A stretch of DNA of 64,000 nt, taken from assembly GCF_000699445.3 (NCBI RefSeq), contig NC_067199.1, forward strand, positions 35,758,902-35,822,901, given 5' to 3'. Below are positions 33,613 through 44,545 of this stretch, one piece after another (position 1 is the stretch's first letter; every line of letters begins with the position of its first letter). The notes below the pieces were generated by a model that was not told the origin of the DNA, did no database searches, and was given only the letters and a program-made list of their open reading frames with translations. This stretch comes from Schistosoma haematobium. Its lineage: Eukaryota > Platyhelminthes > Trematoda > Strigeidida > Schistosomatidae. The translations under genes and the position numbers were made by a program.

Positions 33613-34085
33613 TGAGATGCCCTGGTATGGCCGAGAGTGGAGTGGGCCCGTCCTCCCTCTCGAAATGCTCTCACATGGCCACGCGTATACAGCCTCTGCC
33701 AGGGAAGTCCTACTCACTGCCTTCTCGTGGCGGGGGTGTTGTTTACGAAAATAAGAGGACGAAAAGCGAATGTCCGACGCTTTAACCGGATCCCAAACCA
33801 ATGGTGCACATGGGCTCCAGTATCCTGCAGGAACAAATGGCGTATGAACCAATCGTTGGTCACCGGCTACCATGGGAATGCATCTCCTCACGATGCTCCA
33901 CTGCCTTGTGGGTTAGACCTATAGGTCGAAGGCTCGGGGTGTGGTCCCCTAAGAAAACCACTTGTTTTGGTCTGGGCACCCGGGAAGTATCACAGCCCGC
34001 ACATACACAAATATGGTGTGACGCATATATATTTGGTGCCCTCTTATACCAATATTTATGTGGTGAAATAATAAATATATCAGTT
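33613..34085 (+). mobile_element. Retroposon R515, copy 2
   Basis: Lacks the first few bases (starts ATGCCCTGGTATGGCC) and one internal block near 33785, ends GTGAAATAATAAATATATC. Inserted at or joined to the PLE arm. Confidence 0.8.
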
Positions 34086-34114
34086 TAGGGGTTGTGAAGA
34101 TTGTTAAGTTTTTA

Positions 34115-34205
34115 ATTGAAATCATGAGTCAGTTGAAGCTAGACCACCACCATGGAAAACCTATAAGCACTACTTCCAGGTTTCATGATTTCAATCAAAA
34201 CGAAA
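34115..34205. repeat. SINE-1 foldback remnant
   Basis: Minus-sense tail (AATCATGAGTCAGTTGAAGC..CATGGAAAACC) meets plus-sense CTTCCAGGTTTCATGATTTC. It ends about 120 bases from exon d. Confidence 0.7.
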
Positions 34206-34324
34206 TGACTATTCTTCGTTCATATAAATTGTGCTTCATATATATGATCTTGTAAATTAGATCGGACAGTTTCAAACAATTTGACGATATTATACAAATG
34301 ATAGTCAATTAAAACACAGAATAC

Positions 34325-34420
34325 TTGTTTTAACTTTTCTTTTAAAATTTCAGTTTGTTCTTCTTTCTCTTCAATTAGTTGATTTGCATTAGTTTTCATT
34401 TCTTCACATTTTTTTTCTAA
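34325..34420 (-). CDS. Exon d: coiled-coil exon, RASEF-like gene
   Basis: Exactly 32 codons, acceptor ACATTTCAG and donor GTATTCTG, phase 0 at both ends. Translation is LEKKCEEMKTNANQLIEEKE followed by EQTEILKEKLKQ, an unmistakable charged coiled coil with L/I at heptad positions. Frames join exon c and exon e. The open frame runs on into the intron on the low side and stops only near 34220, so the donor was chosen by the GT consensus and phase agreement with exon e. Confidence 0.82.
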
Positions 34421-34435
34421 CTGAAATGTAAAACA

Positions 34436-34482
34436 TAACACATACACACACACACATATATACACGCACGCGCGTACACATG
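34436..34482. repeat. (CA)/(CGCA) simple repeat
   Basis: ACACATACACACACACACAT followed by ACGCACGCGCG, just upstream of exon d's acceptor. Confidence 0.85.
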
Positions 34483-34904
34483 TATGAACGCACGCAAAAA
34501 AACATTATCAATTAACGATAACTATTTATTGATGGTTAGGTAATTAATTTAAGCCTACCAAATTTTTACTCAGTAATGTGATGTAAATTGGCTAAATTTA
34601 TGTTACTATGGGTCACCAGGACTGAAATTCAAAATTCATTAATATACATACACTAAAACGCTATATCATTTATGTTATTACATAAAAAAAGAACTTAAAT
34701 GTCAGACAGTGTCTAACACAAACGAAAAATAATGGGTAACAAATTCAATGTGAATATGAGCATCAAGACACAGGTATGTTGAAATAGAATGAGACATTTG
34801 TTCTGTATACCATTGCTAGACATATAACAAATATCTGATAATTGATAAACAATGTAAATTTACGATTTCTGTTAGTAATTGGTAATAAAAACTAGTAACA
34901 ACCA

Positions 34905-34985
34905 AACAGAAGTCGTGACAAGTGAAATTAAACCGTATCAGGTGTCAGATAGTTAACCAATGGAATATGATCGTACAGTGTTGTT
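34905..34985 (+). mobile_element. SINE-1 leader fragment
   Basis: AGAAGTCGTGACAAGTG, GTGTCAGATAGTTAACCAA. Followed closely by the R515 insertion; a matching 3' half lies at 35770-35960. Confidence 0.62.
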
Positions 34986-35020
34986 AAACAGAAAATTTTT
35001 TATTGTAATATAATACAACA

Positions 35021-35536
35021 TCCCCCAAATGCCCTAATACGGCCAAGAGTGTGGAAAGTCAGCTCTCCCTCTCCAAAAGCTCTCATATGGCCACGTGCAT
35101 ACAACCACTGCCAGGGAAGTCCTACTCAATAACTTCTTGAGGCATTACTGTTGTTTACGAAATCGATAGTACGAAAAGCGAATGTCCGGCGCTCTAACCG
35201 AGTTGATGGACACGGAGAGTCCACCTAGGGGAGTTGGAAACCCTGATTTCAAACCAACAGTGCACATGAGCCTCATAATCCTGAAGGAACCAATTGCGTA
35301 TGAACCAATCATCGGTTACCGGCTACCATGGGACTGCATCTCCTGATGTTGCTCGACTGCCTTGTGGATCAGACCCTTAAATTGAAGGCCCTAGTTGTGG
35401 TCCTCTAAGAAAACCAACTGCTCCGGTTCGGGCACCCGGGCGGTATCCCAGCCCTCACACAAATCGAACGATTATGCAGCGCATATCTATTTGGTGCCTC
35501 CTTCTACCAATGTTTATGTGTTTAAATAAATAAATA
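35021..35536 (+). mobile_element. Retroposon R515, copy 3 with target duplication
   Basis: 516 bp from TCCCCCAAATGCCC to AAATAAATAAATA. Flanked by AATATAATACAACA at 35007-35020 and 35537-35550, a 14-bp direct repeat. This copy defines both ends of the element. Confidence 0.88.
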
Positions 35537-35769
35537 AATATAATACAACAGTGATTAGTGCTTTAATAAGGTACCTCTTATCTTTATATTATTGACTGGG
35601 AGATATCCACCTCGATGTAATTCAAACACAGTTCTGTATTTTTCAGCAGAAAATTATGAACTATCATAAACTGTTATAAAAGATTTGATCAGTGCTTTTC
35701 GACTTGTATTAAAACGAAACGGTAATACGACAGTTTATCAAAAAAGGAGTATATTGTCAAGAATCGAAC

Positions 35770-35960
35770 GCTTGACCTCTAGACCACTCGAACCGAAGTC
35801 CAGGATTCGAACCTCGCATGCGGGATCGTGGATGCACACTTCTGAGGAGTCCCATATTAGGACAAGACGACCATTCAGTGCTTCCAGGTTTTCAGTGGTG
35901 GCCTAATATTGATCGATTCATGATCTCAATTAAAACTCAGCAACCTCCTCAACTGAAATG
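35770..35960 (+). mobile_element. SINE-1 3' half
   Basis: CCAGGATTCGAACCTCGC, then CTGAGGAGTCCC..TTAGGACAAGACGACC and GATTCATGATCTCAATT. The GAAA reads AAGA; inactive. Confidence 0.75.
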
Positions 35961-36054
35961 CCAGAAATCTGTGAACAAATAAAGATTTGTATAGTGGGTT
36001 CATGAAAATTGTTGAATTTTATGGTTTACATTACTAATCGGCTTTATTCACACA

Positions 36055-36380
36055 ACTACTATAAACCAGGAAGCACTGAATAATTGTTTCGTCTCACAAT
36101 TGGAGTCCTCAACGGTGGGCGTCCACAATCCCACTACAAATAAAACCAAATACCTTCAGCCTTACAATATCTCAATGACCATTTAACATTGAACTCAATA
36201 AACTGGATACCAATCGTTATTAAATGGTTGCAGAATATCAGAGTTAAAAGTGTAAACTATTGGATACCAACCCAGATTTGATCCCTGATTAGGTCATAGA
36301 TACCTAGTGCAGTGTAGTACCATACTGAGATCAAACAACTCTTCAGTACTTCCCAATTTGCTGGGGTTTTCAATGGTTGC
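36055..36380 (-). mobile_element. SINE-1, decayed inverted copies
   Basis: Minus-sense words (AAACCAGGAAGCACTG, GTTTCGTCTCACAATTGGAG) and a later plus-sense part (GTGTAGTACCATACTGAGA). The hammerheads are not recognisable. It lies within 160 bp of exon c. Confidence 0.6.
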
Positions 36381-36535
36381 TGTTATTAACTACAAAATTT
36401 GTATTCACTTTTAATGGTAAATAAAACTACTCGTATTATGACAATGTGTGTATCATACTGTTTTATGACACTATCTACAAAATCATTTCCTTAATTTATC
36501 AAAAGGAAACCTTAACATTATGGTAGAAGACTTAC

Positions 36536-36618
36536 CCTTTGTCTCATTAATTCTTCTTCCTGAATAAGTTTGGAATCAGTTTCATTGTATAGATTCTCTA
36601 AAGTTTGATTGAATTTTT
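36536..36618 (-). CDS. Exon c: coiled-coil exon, RASEF-like gene
   Basis: 83 bases, acceptor GTTCTTCAG and donor GTAAGTCT, incoming phase 1 and outgoing phase 0. Translation KFNQTLENLYNETDSKLIQE then EELMRQR; helical and charged, and it joins exon d in frame as MRQR-LEKK. Upstream exon b, with its longest donor, ends in phase 2 and would not join; with the alternative b donor (GATA|GTATGG) the phases agree and the junction reads MD-K-KFNQ. Otherwise a short exon lies between b and c. Confidence 0.72.
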
Positions 36619-36779
36619 CTGAAGAACTTGGTTTATAAGTATGAGGATAAAATTAATAAAAAGTCGTATAACTACTTCATTTAATTCTGTGTAAATATAT
36701 AATTATTATGCCTTGATGATATATCATAAAAGACCTACAAATTTTAGTAAACAGCATATAAGGTAAATTTAGACGTTTT

Positions 36780-36945
36780 ATTATTTTCAGAAAGGGGTTT
36801 TGTGGAGATGATAGTAATTTAAAAGTTGAGTTCATGCGTCAATTAACTCTAGACAACCATGGAAAACCTAGAGGCAATGGACGATCGTTTCGTCCTAGTA
36901 TGGGACTCCTCAACAGTGCTCATCCACGATCCCGCCCAATGGAAT
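36780..36945 (-). mobile_element. SINE-1 3' part
   Basis: Minus-sense hammerhead with TTGAGGA core (C3 changed to T), GAAA and GTC triplet kept, plus the tail CAACTTTTAAATTACTATC..CCACAAAACC. Confidence 0.8.
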
Positions 36946-37224
36946 TATTCGTTTCAAAAGTTAGGTTATTTGGATGTTACTTTACAACACTCATGGAAAG
37001 TCTTCTCTCATTTAAAAGTGATGAAGATAAGCGAAACTTTGTAACAAAGCTGAAGACATCATAAATGGTGCTCTTGAGTTCATCTAAAGTTTCAGTTAAA
37101 ACACTATTTTAAATCTCGTATATGTGTGTGAGAATTTACCGCAAAATATCCCATTTACACATTTTTAGATAATTAACGATAACCATTATCATTTTATTTA
37201 TGTAAAATAAATAATTCCTGATCT

Positions 37225-37400
37225 ATAAGCAAAGATGGATAGTGGCTAGCAATAGAATCCAGGACTGCTAGCCACTATCCATCTTTGCTTATAATGCTCG
37301 TGAATTAAGGCAATACTCACAGTATGCACATATGCCAATAAGATACTGATCAATTGCAGTCCTGAACACTAATGGGAAGATTCAAGTAAACAATACAAAG
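37225..37400 (+). mobile_element. SINE-2 foldback with tail
   Basis: AAGCAAAGATGGATAGTGGC meets its reverse complement within 35 bp (37228-37292), then the tail GAATTAAGGCAATAC to GGAAGATTCAAGTAAAC. The hammerhead is deleted at the turn. Confidence 0.82.
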
Positions 37401-37404
37401 GGAA

Positions 37405-38390
37405 TTCCTGATGTACTTGTCACTTCGGAAAAAATTTGGGAGTAATACTATATTCAATCAAATTTAAATATGACATTGAATAAAAAGCCTTTGAAAATTT
37501 CCAGTTATTAAGTAGTATCTTTAGGTGTAATAGTAAAGAGGTGTATAACAGAAATTTAAAGTGTGATTTTTACGCTATTCGGCCACCGCATAGTAATCAA
37601 TCTCACGTCTGTACTGTATAATACTAACTTGGTTTATCTTGAATAAATTAATGATGTCATTAACCATATAGAATCACTTCTGTTAAGTTCCACTCATGAC
37701 AAGAATGAAACAGCCAACATGTGTCTAAAGAATAATTATTTAATCACCTAAAGAAAATTACGTAATGAACATAGTTCTTGGGATGACAATAAGCTGAAGA
37801 AAACATTCCTGTCAATTAGATTTATTTGGAATCTTGTTTATGCTGAGATCAATTTTTGTTTAACGTAATCGATAAGAGTGATTGACATGTGTACAGATCA
37901 CTTTGACGATAAGATTTTTGAGCACAGCTATTAAATCTTATCTTTTAAAAGAGAATCTCCATCTTCTGGCTGTTATTATGCCTGATTATCGAAATCTATT
38001 TCATTTATCAAGATGAATTCAGAATTATATAGGACATAGTAGTTCCATGAACAAATAAAGCATATTTGAATAAATTTATCAATAGGTTGATAATTTTATA
38101 CATGACCTCTACTGTCTTGATTTGCAAAACTTTGCTCAGATTCTTCAAAATAAAGGAGGTTAATTTAAAAGTACATTTGAGTTTACATCGACTAGTATCG
38201 ATTTTACTTTCATGCACTAAAACTTGGATACATCTCGTTCCATTTGATAATAAACACCTTTTAACTAGTTATAATTTAGAAATGTTACCAGATAACTTTG
38301 CTGATGTAATGTGTTTTTATGATGAAGATCTTATCTTGTATCTTCACTATGAGCTCTGTACAGTTCAAATTAGTAGTTATACTTTTAAGT
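37405..38390. other. Intron, no confirmed feature
   Basis: A plus-strand open stretch at 38066-38400 (MLPDNFADVMCFYDEDLILY) precedes a SINE-1. I see no splice frame or family match and treat it as chance. Confidence 0.4.
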
Positions 38391-38394
38391 ACGA

Positions 38395-38545
38395 AACCAA
38401 AGGTCCTAGGTTCAAATCTCGCGAGCGGAATCGTGGATGCGCACTTCTGATGAGTCTCACACTAGGACGAAACGGCTGTCCAGGTTTTCCAAGTTTTCAA
38501 TGGTGGTCTAACATTAATCGATTCATGATCTCAACCAAAAAGTTC
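38395..38545 (+). mobile_element. SINE-1 3' half with near-intact hammerhead
   Basis: CTGATGA (38445), stem II GTCTC..TAGGAC, GAAA, CGGCTGTC. The downstream arm of stem I is shortened (CCAGG instead of CAGTGC), so cleavage efficiency is uncertain. Confidence 0.8.
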
Positions 38546-38954
38546 TACTTTTACTGATCATGTAAATAAGTAATCAGTAATTTATGAAAAAAAATAAAAG
38601 TTTTCCAAAAGTGTTTAAATTACATCAAAATTCAAAGTTTACACTTTAATTTTCAATAAACAAATACTAATTACATGAGCAAAACTATATACGAACAAGC
38701 TATACTTTCGATATGACAAATAAAGGGAGTAAAGAAATAAATCTACTTTGAAGTAGATAATTGACCAACATTCAACTTGATTATCAGATGTAATTAGCGC
38801 GTGTAAACACATGATGCTCGAACGATTCATATAAAGTGGTATATATCAATTATTATCTTTTAAGTAGTAGAATATATAAAGGTATTGAACTGGCTAATAT
38901 CTCAGGAAGTGAAACTAATGACTTATTATTAGAAAAATTCACTAATTTTGGTTG

Positions 38955-39200
38955 AAGTTAGCCATTAACACCATTGGATGCCGGCCCAGTGGTCTAGTTG
39001 GTTAGGCGCCTGGCGCGAGACTGACAGGTCCTGGGTTCGGATCTCGCGGGGTGCGGGATCGTGGATGCGCACTTCTGAGGAGTCCCATGCTAGGACGAAA
39101 CGGACGTCCAGTGCTCCCAAGTTTTCCGTGGTGGTCTAGCTTCAATTGACTCATAATTTCAATCTGTGGAATTTCTAAAATCTCCACAAACCCCTTCTGA
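38955..39200 (+). mobile_element. SINE-1, well preserved
   Basis: Head GGCCCAGTGGTCTAGTTGGT..GGCGCCTGGCGC, B-box-like GGGTTCGGATCTC, hammerhead 39067-39114, tail to AAATCTCCACAAACCCCTTC. No leader beyond GGTTGAAGTTAGCCATTAAC. Confidence 0.88.
39067..39114 (+). ncRNA. SINE-1 hammerhead ribozyme, core intact
   Basis: CTGAGGA, GTCCCATGCTAGGAC, GAAA, CGGACGTC, then CAGTGC. One mismatch at the base of stem I (T opposite C). Confidence 0.78.
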
Positions 39201-39399
39201 TAATTTTGTTTTTATTTTATATTACAATTTAATTCATATCACATTTCCAACATCTTACCACATTATAATGAACTAAGAGTGTTAGGAAACTTTTACTGTC
39301 TTCAAATCAGTGAATAATACTTCAGTCAGATATCATGTATATCCTTAACGTAACAATATGATATGATGTTCTTGCTACTTCTATAAACTAATAAAAAAC

Positions 39400-39550
39400 T
39401 GGTAGCTATTTGGACTCAGTGGTTCACTAGATAACATGTTGTATGTAACAGAAGAAAAGTATTGAGTTCGAATCTCATTATGAAAATCAACTTAAATCCA
39501 GGTGACAAGTTTCAAATAGAACAAGACAAATGTCTTGAACTCTATTGTTA
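39400..39550 (+). mobile_element. tRNA-like SINE relic, family uncertain
   Basis: GGACTCAGTGGTTCACTAG (A-box-like) and GAGTTCGAATCTC (B-box-like) with ATAGAACAAGACAAATG where a hammerhead would be. Confidence 0.5.
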
Positions 39551-39815
39551 TTCAATATCCCATTTCAATAAAAACTTGTAACTATATAACAATATCAAAT
39601 CAATCTGTACAAGAAACAAATTAGTTTGATCCCCCAATATTTGCCAACAACGAAAACACTCTTATAGAGAAGATTAATGATAATCCATTGTGTGAGTAGA
39701 TTTCACACAAGAATTATTCTGGTATTCAAATGATATCAACATTAAGAACTTAGAAAAAAAATCATATATGTGTATAGAAGTTATTTTATGAGTGATTATA
39801 ATATTCCACAATAAC

Positions 39816-39947
39816 CTCATGAATGATTTTTCCATACTATCCATTGTTTCTTGTTTTCCTTGAATGTCACTGACTGCCATTTCTATAATTTGATTTAAAT
39901 CAGGATAGATGGATACATGATGTGCACGAAATGCTTGAAGAAAAGAA
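39816..39947 (-). CDS. Exon b: helical exon between EF-like and coiled-coil parts
   Basis: Acceptor TGTTTCAG at the high end; translation SFLQAFRAHHVSIYPDLNQI then IEMAVSDIQGKQETMDSMEK. The first serine codon is split with exon a (phase 2), and the join is in frame. Two donors are possible: GAG|GTTATT, giving the coordinates shown and phase 2, or GATA|GTATGG, ending the exon at 39838 in phase 1, which fits exon c. The peptide is amphipathic; no named domain is recognised. Its place between an EF-hand-like segment and the coiled coil agrees with the RASEF layout. Confidence 0.7.
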
Positions 39948-40014
39948 CTGAAACAACAACAAAAAAGAACATTAAAATACAGATATTTGTGAAGCAAGAG
40001 AAACAAAAAGGTTG

Positions 40015-40660
40015 AACCTCTAAAGAATATGCTGGAAATAACATCACATTGAGTTTGAGGTATCGTCAGTAGATACTAGGACTGAAAATGATCAGTCTCT
40101 GGCTACTATACCAAAGTTATAACTCTACAGTATCTGTGATGTTTTGTTATACATTTACTACGGATTTTGATTATATAACATTTTGTATTGTCATATCTAA
40201 AAATTATGATCCAGCTCTTTGATAAATGAATAAACAAAGCTTTGAAAAAAAAGTAACTAAATAGATTGGTTGCACAGCCTATATTGGAGTTTGTCAGGCT
40301 TTAGTCACTCGTCGGTGACGTCAATCTGCTTTCTTATTAAAAGTCATTTGATGATGAATAGATTAACATCATTGAAGACATTCTATACTAACAAATTATG
40401 CTAGGGTTGTTTATAATTGAGCTACTGAGTATGAAGGTGAACATTTATAAGTAATGAAATAATGTACGTTTGATCAGCCACTGTGAAAAACTGCACAAAA
40501 TGTTCCATACAAAGCAATAAACTTGACTAATCACTGGATGTCCCACAATATAAAAATGTTGTAATTCAAGAGCAGTGATATAAATGGTAAATCGTTTACC
40601 AAAAATGGTTAGAATGATGTATGAAACTAAAAATATCTCTAAATGGAATAAGGTTTAATG
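40015..40660. other. Intron, no feature seen
   Basis: Unique-looking AT-rich DNA. CGTCGGTGACGTCAATC near 40311 is the only GC-richer point. Confidence 0.4.
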
Positions 40661-40664
40661 TTCG

Positions 40665-40840
40665 TTGATATGACCTCTCAGCTAAGTGGATAACGAGATG
40701 GCGTTTGAAACGAACGGTACTGGGTTCGAATCCCAGAGTGAACATCAACTATGAGATGCAGGTACATCCAGCTGATGAGTCCCGAATGGGACGGAACGCG
40801 CGTCCTGGATCCCACTGTTAGCTACTAGCCATCTTTGGTC
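40665..40840 (+). mobile_element. SINE-2 head plus hammerhead
   Basis: CAGCTAAGTGGATAACGAG (A-box-like), TGGGTTCGAATCCC (B box), stem I GTACATCCAG/CTGGATCC, CTGATGA, GTCCCGAATGGGAC, then GGAA in place of GAAA. It is the clearest SINE-2 head in the window; one core base is lost. Confidence 0.88.
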
Positions 40841-40955
40841 AGTGGTCTAGAGGTTAAGCGTTCGCGCGCGGGACCGGTAGGTCCTGGGTTGTGATCCCGC
40901 GTAAGGGATTGTGGAAGCTCCCATATTAGGACGAAACAGCCGTCCAACCTCTAAA
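40838..40955 (+). mobile_element. SINE-1 head fused to SINE-2
   Basis: TCAGTGGTCTAGAGGTTAAG, CGCGCGCGGGACCGGTAGGT, then TTAGGACGAAACAGCCGTCC, with the CTGAGGA part deleted. Confidence 0.78.
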
Positions 40956-40959
40956 TTAC

Positions 40960-42100
40960 TTTCGATTTTACTGAAACAAGTAGGTGAACCATAAATTTAT
41001 GAATTAGCATACTTGAATAGCTAAGAATTGTATTCAAACAATAATTTAAGTTAACAGGACTTATCTGTGGAATCAATTTTAGCGACATTACATGCAGTTA
41101 GAAGTGTATATATTTCACCTTCGTAGTTGTCGAACACATAGGTGAAGCTGTGAGGATGACAACTGATTCATCTGTCAAATTAATTACCTGATAATAATCG
41201 AATTATGGCATCAACTTGAAACTCCTCGCCTCAGTGTTTCACTGACTCAGTTTGACATTAGTTTAATTCATAATAATAATGAATCACTCATTTTAATAAT
41301 TTTCCATTCTTCAACTTATAAGAGCTACATGCTATCCATGACTGACATACTGAAAATATTCTACAACCATTTTTCAATGAACTAATGAACTCTTCAAGCC
41401 TTGATCATATCTTGTATGAATATTGTAGTGTCGATTGTTATGTGAAGCCCATATAGCTTATTCTGGCTTCCGGACAAGCCAATTTATTCATTCTTCTTGA
41501 GTCACATTTTGACCTTGTCCATTATTCGCTTGTCAATCTTGAATGTTTTTATATGAGCGCATATGTTTGCACTTTATATCTCATTGATCACATGTCTATA
41601 ACTTATTTTTGTCCGCCCATAAATATCGATTAATGGTTGGTTAAACGGGGTTGTATCACACGCCTTCTCCACTGAGTGTTATTTCGCTTCACTCTCTTCT
41701 CTCCTCTTCGTTTACTTCGTCCCTCCGATTGCTTGTCCAGATCAATGATTGTAAAAAATATACGTATTCAAAAATCTATTCTTGTATTTGACCTAATCTA
41801 ATTCCGTTATTCACTAATTCGAGTTAAGTCGATAATTATATACGAGGGTAGCAAAGAACAGCAATAATCATGCGATCTAAATGGAGTTAGATATAAGGAT
41901 ATCAAAATATCCTTTTGAGATCAATACTACATATAAGAAAAAAGACTATTTCACTGTAACTTATAATTTCAAAGCATTAATAAATTAAAGCATAATTGGT
42001 CTAGTATAAACATTTCAAGATGATTTTATTTTATGATCATTTTCTTCAGAATTATTGTAAAGAAAGAAAATCTTTGATTAAAACTTGTATGAAAAATATT
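40960..42100. other. Intron, no feature seen
   Basis: No repeat of the families above and no exon-like segment. A CT-rich tract (41664-41720) is notable only for composition. Confidence 0.4.
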
Positions 42101-42104
42101 AATG

Positions 42105-42445
42105 ATCAGTTTAGTGTTATGGAGATTACTAAGTTATTGATTGAGATCTTAAACCGATTGATGTTAGACCACCATTGAAAACCTGGAAGTACTGGACGGT
42201 CAATTCGTCCTATTGTGGGACTCCTCAACAGTAATGCACATCCACAATCCCTCTCGATGGATTCGAACCCAGGGCTCTCAGTCACCCGCACGAGTACTTA
42301 ACCTACTAGACCACTGAGCGAGCGGAATCGTGGATGCACACTGCTGAGGAGTCCTACACTAGGATGAAACAGCCGTCCAGTACTTCCAGGTTTTTAATGA
42401 TGGTCTAACATTAATCGGTTCAAGATCTCAATCAAAAATATTTAT
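42105..42445. mobile_element. SINE-1 inverted pair (head to head)
   Basis: The minus-sense copy 42160-42300 faces the plus-sense copy 42310-42445; they meet at CCACTGAGCGAGCGG within the tRNA-like head. The plus copy has an intact core; the minus copy has TTGAGGA and GAAT. Confidence 0.85.
42336..42383 (+). ncRNA. SINE-1 hammerhead ribozyme, core intact
   Basis: Stem I CACTG/CAGTA, CTGAGGA, GTCCTACACTAGGAT, GAAA, CAGCCGTC. Confidence 0.76.
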
Positions 42446-42449
42446 GAAT

Positions 42450-43385
42450 CGTTTAATGATCAGTATGTATTTGCATGTACATTCATATAAAAAAATAGAT
42501 TGAAGTCATCATAATCTTGTTTTTCATTTGTAGAACTGATCATCTTTATTTTATTATAATATTCTAAGGGTGTAATTTCATTTACCTTAATTAGTCAATT
42601 TATCATTATTCTCATTATCAGGTTACAATATAAAATAACTCTCTTTGAATTTATAATGTTTCCTACCAAAATTTGTCATCCATTTACTATTATTATTATT
42701 ACTGAACACCGAATAAAATGCTTTCAATTAGATTTTTAAATGTTTAAAAAATATTTAACGTTAGAAAATGAGGAGTGGGGGAGGGAGGAGAGGGGAAACA
42801 AAGAGAAACAATACCACCACCACCACTGCCAACAACAACAAAACAATTAATTTTAGCGTTTACTGACATAGTTTCGTTTTATTTTTTCTCTAATGATATT
42901 AATAAACACTGTAATATTAATGACAGAATTGGCAGTTTTGCTTTTTTTTAAAATTAGATACATAGATATATGTATACACATATTTGTATTTGTCAATGAA
43001 GTCTCTATATTATTTAAGTAAATCTATGATTGTTGTAGAATAAAATTTTGAGTACATTTTTGTCTCTGTTTTTTTTTTCTTCATTTTTAATGTTTATTAC
43101 ATAGATACACACATACATACAAACACACATACTGACTTATTTTGTCATTGTATTCAAAGTTAAATTTTATTTTGCTTTTGTTTTGTTTTTTTTGTATTTT
43201 TCCCTAAATCGGTGAAAGAGACTAATCTTTTTTTTATTATTATTAGTGAAGTATGAGAATTGGAATGTCCATAAATTAGACTAATGAAATTGATATTCAT
43301 TGAAATGATTATAGTTTATTACTTACTACTACTAAGGTAATTCATAGTAAGGAGAAAGTTACTGTATATTTAATCGATAAACTAT
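42450..43385. other. Intron with homopurine and homopyrimidine tracts
   Basis: GAGGAGTGGGGGAGGGAGGA near 42769, CCACCACCACC just after, and several T-runs at 42950-43200. No gene or known repeat. Confidence 0.5.
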
Positions 43386-43508
43386 TACAATGAGACTATA
43401 ATTGATAGACGATCTATTAAGCGATGTTAGAGTGTTCACTTTGAGAGTATCTATCTAATAACTAAGATTAAATGAGGATTATAAACTAATGTGAAGAATT
43501 AGAATTAT

Positions 43509-44357
43509 AAAAAGAGAATTCAGCGAAGAAATTTTTCTTTTTGACGAAATCATTTACTTAAGCTGTACATTCATATATATAGTTATATGGGAAATGTATG
43601 TCTATAGAAGGATAGAAAGGATTGTATCACAAAAATATGGATTCGACAATAAATATCAAATAAGGTTAACGTACTAATCAAGGGGAACGAAAAACAATCA
43701 CTAGCACGATACAGGATCACTTAATCAACTGTGGACATATCGCTCCAAAAGACTCTTCGTTTAAGATAGTTTACAGAGTCAAAGGAACTGGATCGAAGGG
43801 GATTCGAATCAATATTTTATGCACCGCAGAGGCATTGGCAATCCACAAACTAAAGCCTGAACTTTGCATGCAGAAACGATTTCTCCAACCTCTCATCCTT
43901 CCCTGGCCCTCATTCCCTTAACGGGTATGTTTCTAGGTGTGTTTTGTTTTTTTCTGCACTTTTATTATTATCGATATTTTTAAAATTACTATTTTGCAAT
44001 TTAAATTCTAATCATTTATTATTAATACCTTTTACAAGTTTTCTTGATTATCATTCAGTTTATTGTTATGACCTTTGTTGTTTTGTCGTTTTTCTTCAAA
44101 TCTGTCAATTGGACTATTATCTGACCCATAAATTTTGTTCCTCCTTACCCCTTGATTAGTACGTGGCCTCATTTGTTATTTATCCTCGAATCCATTTGGG
44201 TGATGCAATTTTTTCTATCCTCCTTTAGACATACATTTTCCATATAACTATATATACGAATGTACAGCTTAATTAAATGATTTCGTCGAAAAGAAAATTT
44301 TCTTCGCTGAATTCTCTTTTTCTTATTCAATGACACTATGGGTTATTATAATTATCT
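43509..44357 (+). mobile_element. PLE insertion with inverted terminal repeats, 12-bp target duplication
   Basis: 849 bp between two copies of AATTAGAATTAT (43497-43508, 44358-44369). Arms of about 95 bp are inverted copies with the pattern CAGC..GAAAAGAAAATTTTCTTC-GCTG. The interior encodes the endonuclease C-terminus. Confidence 0.88.
43714..43920 (+). pseudogene. PLE endonuclease C-terminal fragment
   Basis: Plus strand: DHLINCGHIAPKDSSFKIVY, then LCTAEALAIHKLKPELCMQK and RFLQPLILPWPSFP with a stop. DHLINCGH is the paired-histidine motif and AEALAI holds the catalytic glutamate of the PLE GIY-YIG nuclease. The CxC/YIG start is missing; an upstream stretch reads NRKTITSTI-like sequence I cannot place. 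A 5'-truncated, inactive copy with a clean reading frame. Confidence 0.84.
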
Positions 44358-44461
44358 AATTAGAATTATGATTTACGTTTAATGGTTAAAGTTAGGATTT
44401 AGATTAAGGATTTTCATTGCGAACTCATATCATGAAAATTCCCATTTCGCCATTTGGTAGA

Positions 44462-44545
44462 CAGAGAAGGAACGAATTGAACGAAGAAATTTCTTTTCAT
44501 TTAGTTTTTCATCATGGCTCTACACTAATATCTAAATGATTTACA
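44462..44545 (-). mobile_element. PLE terminal-repeat fragment
   Basis: Minus strand: GAGC-CATGATGA-..-GAAAAGAAATTTCTTC-GTTC, a decayed version of the PLE hammerhead-like terminus, joined to the broken MITE end. Confidence 0.68.

Larger units (their letters stand above)
43390..44458. mobile_element. MITE copy 5, split by a PLE
   Basis: Left half 43390-43508 (TGAGACTATAATTGATAGAC..), right half 44358-44458 (GATTTACGTTTAATGGTTAA..GCGAACTCATATCATG). The halves align with consecutive parts of MITE copy 2; the right end is lost. Confidence 0.84.

Noticed and set aside
33580..33924. Long open frames in both directions
   Set aside because: They fall in retroposon R515 and differ between copies by frameshifts, so they are not conserved coding.
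38066..38557. 163-codon plus-strand open frame
   Set aside because: Its last 50 codons are SINE-1. The first part has no recognisable domain and lies within an intron of the minus-strand gene.
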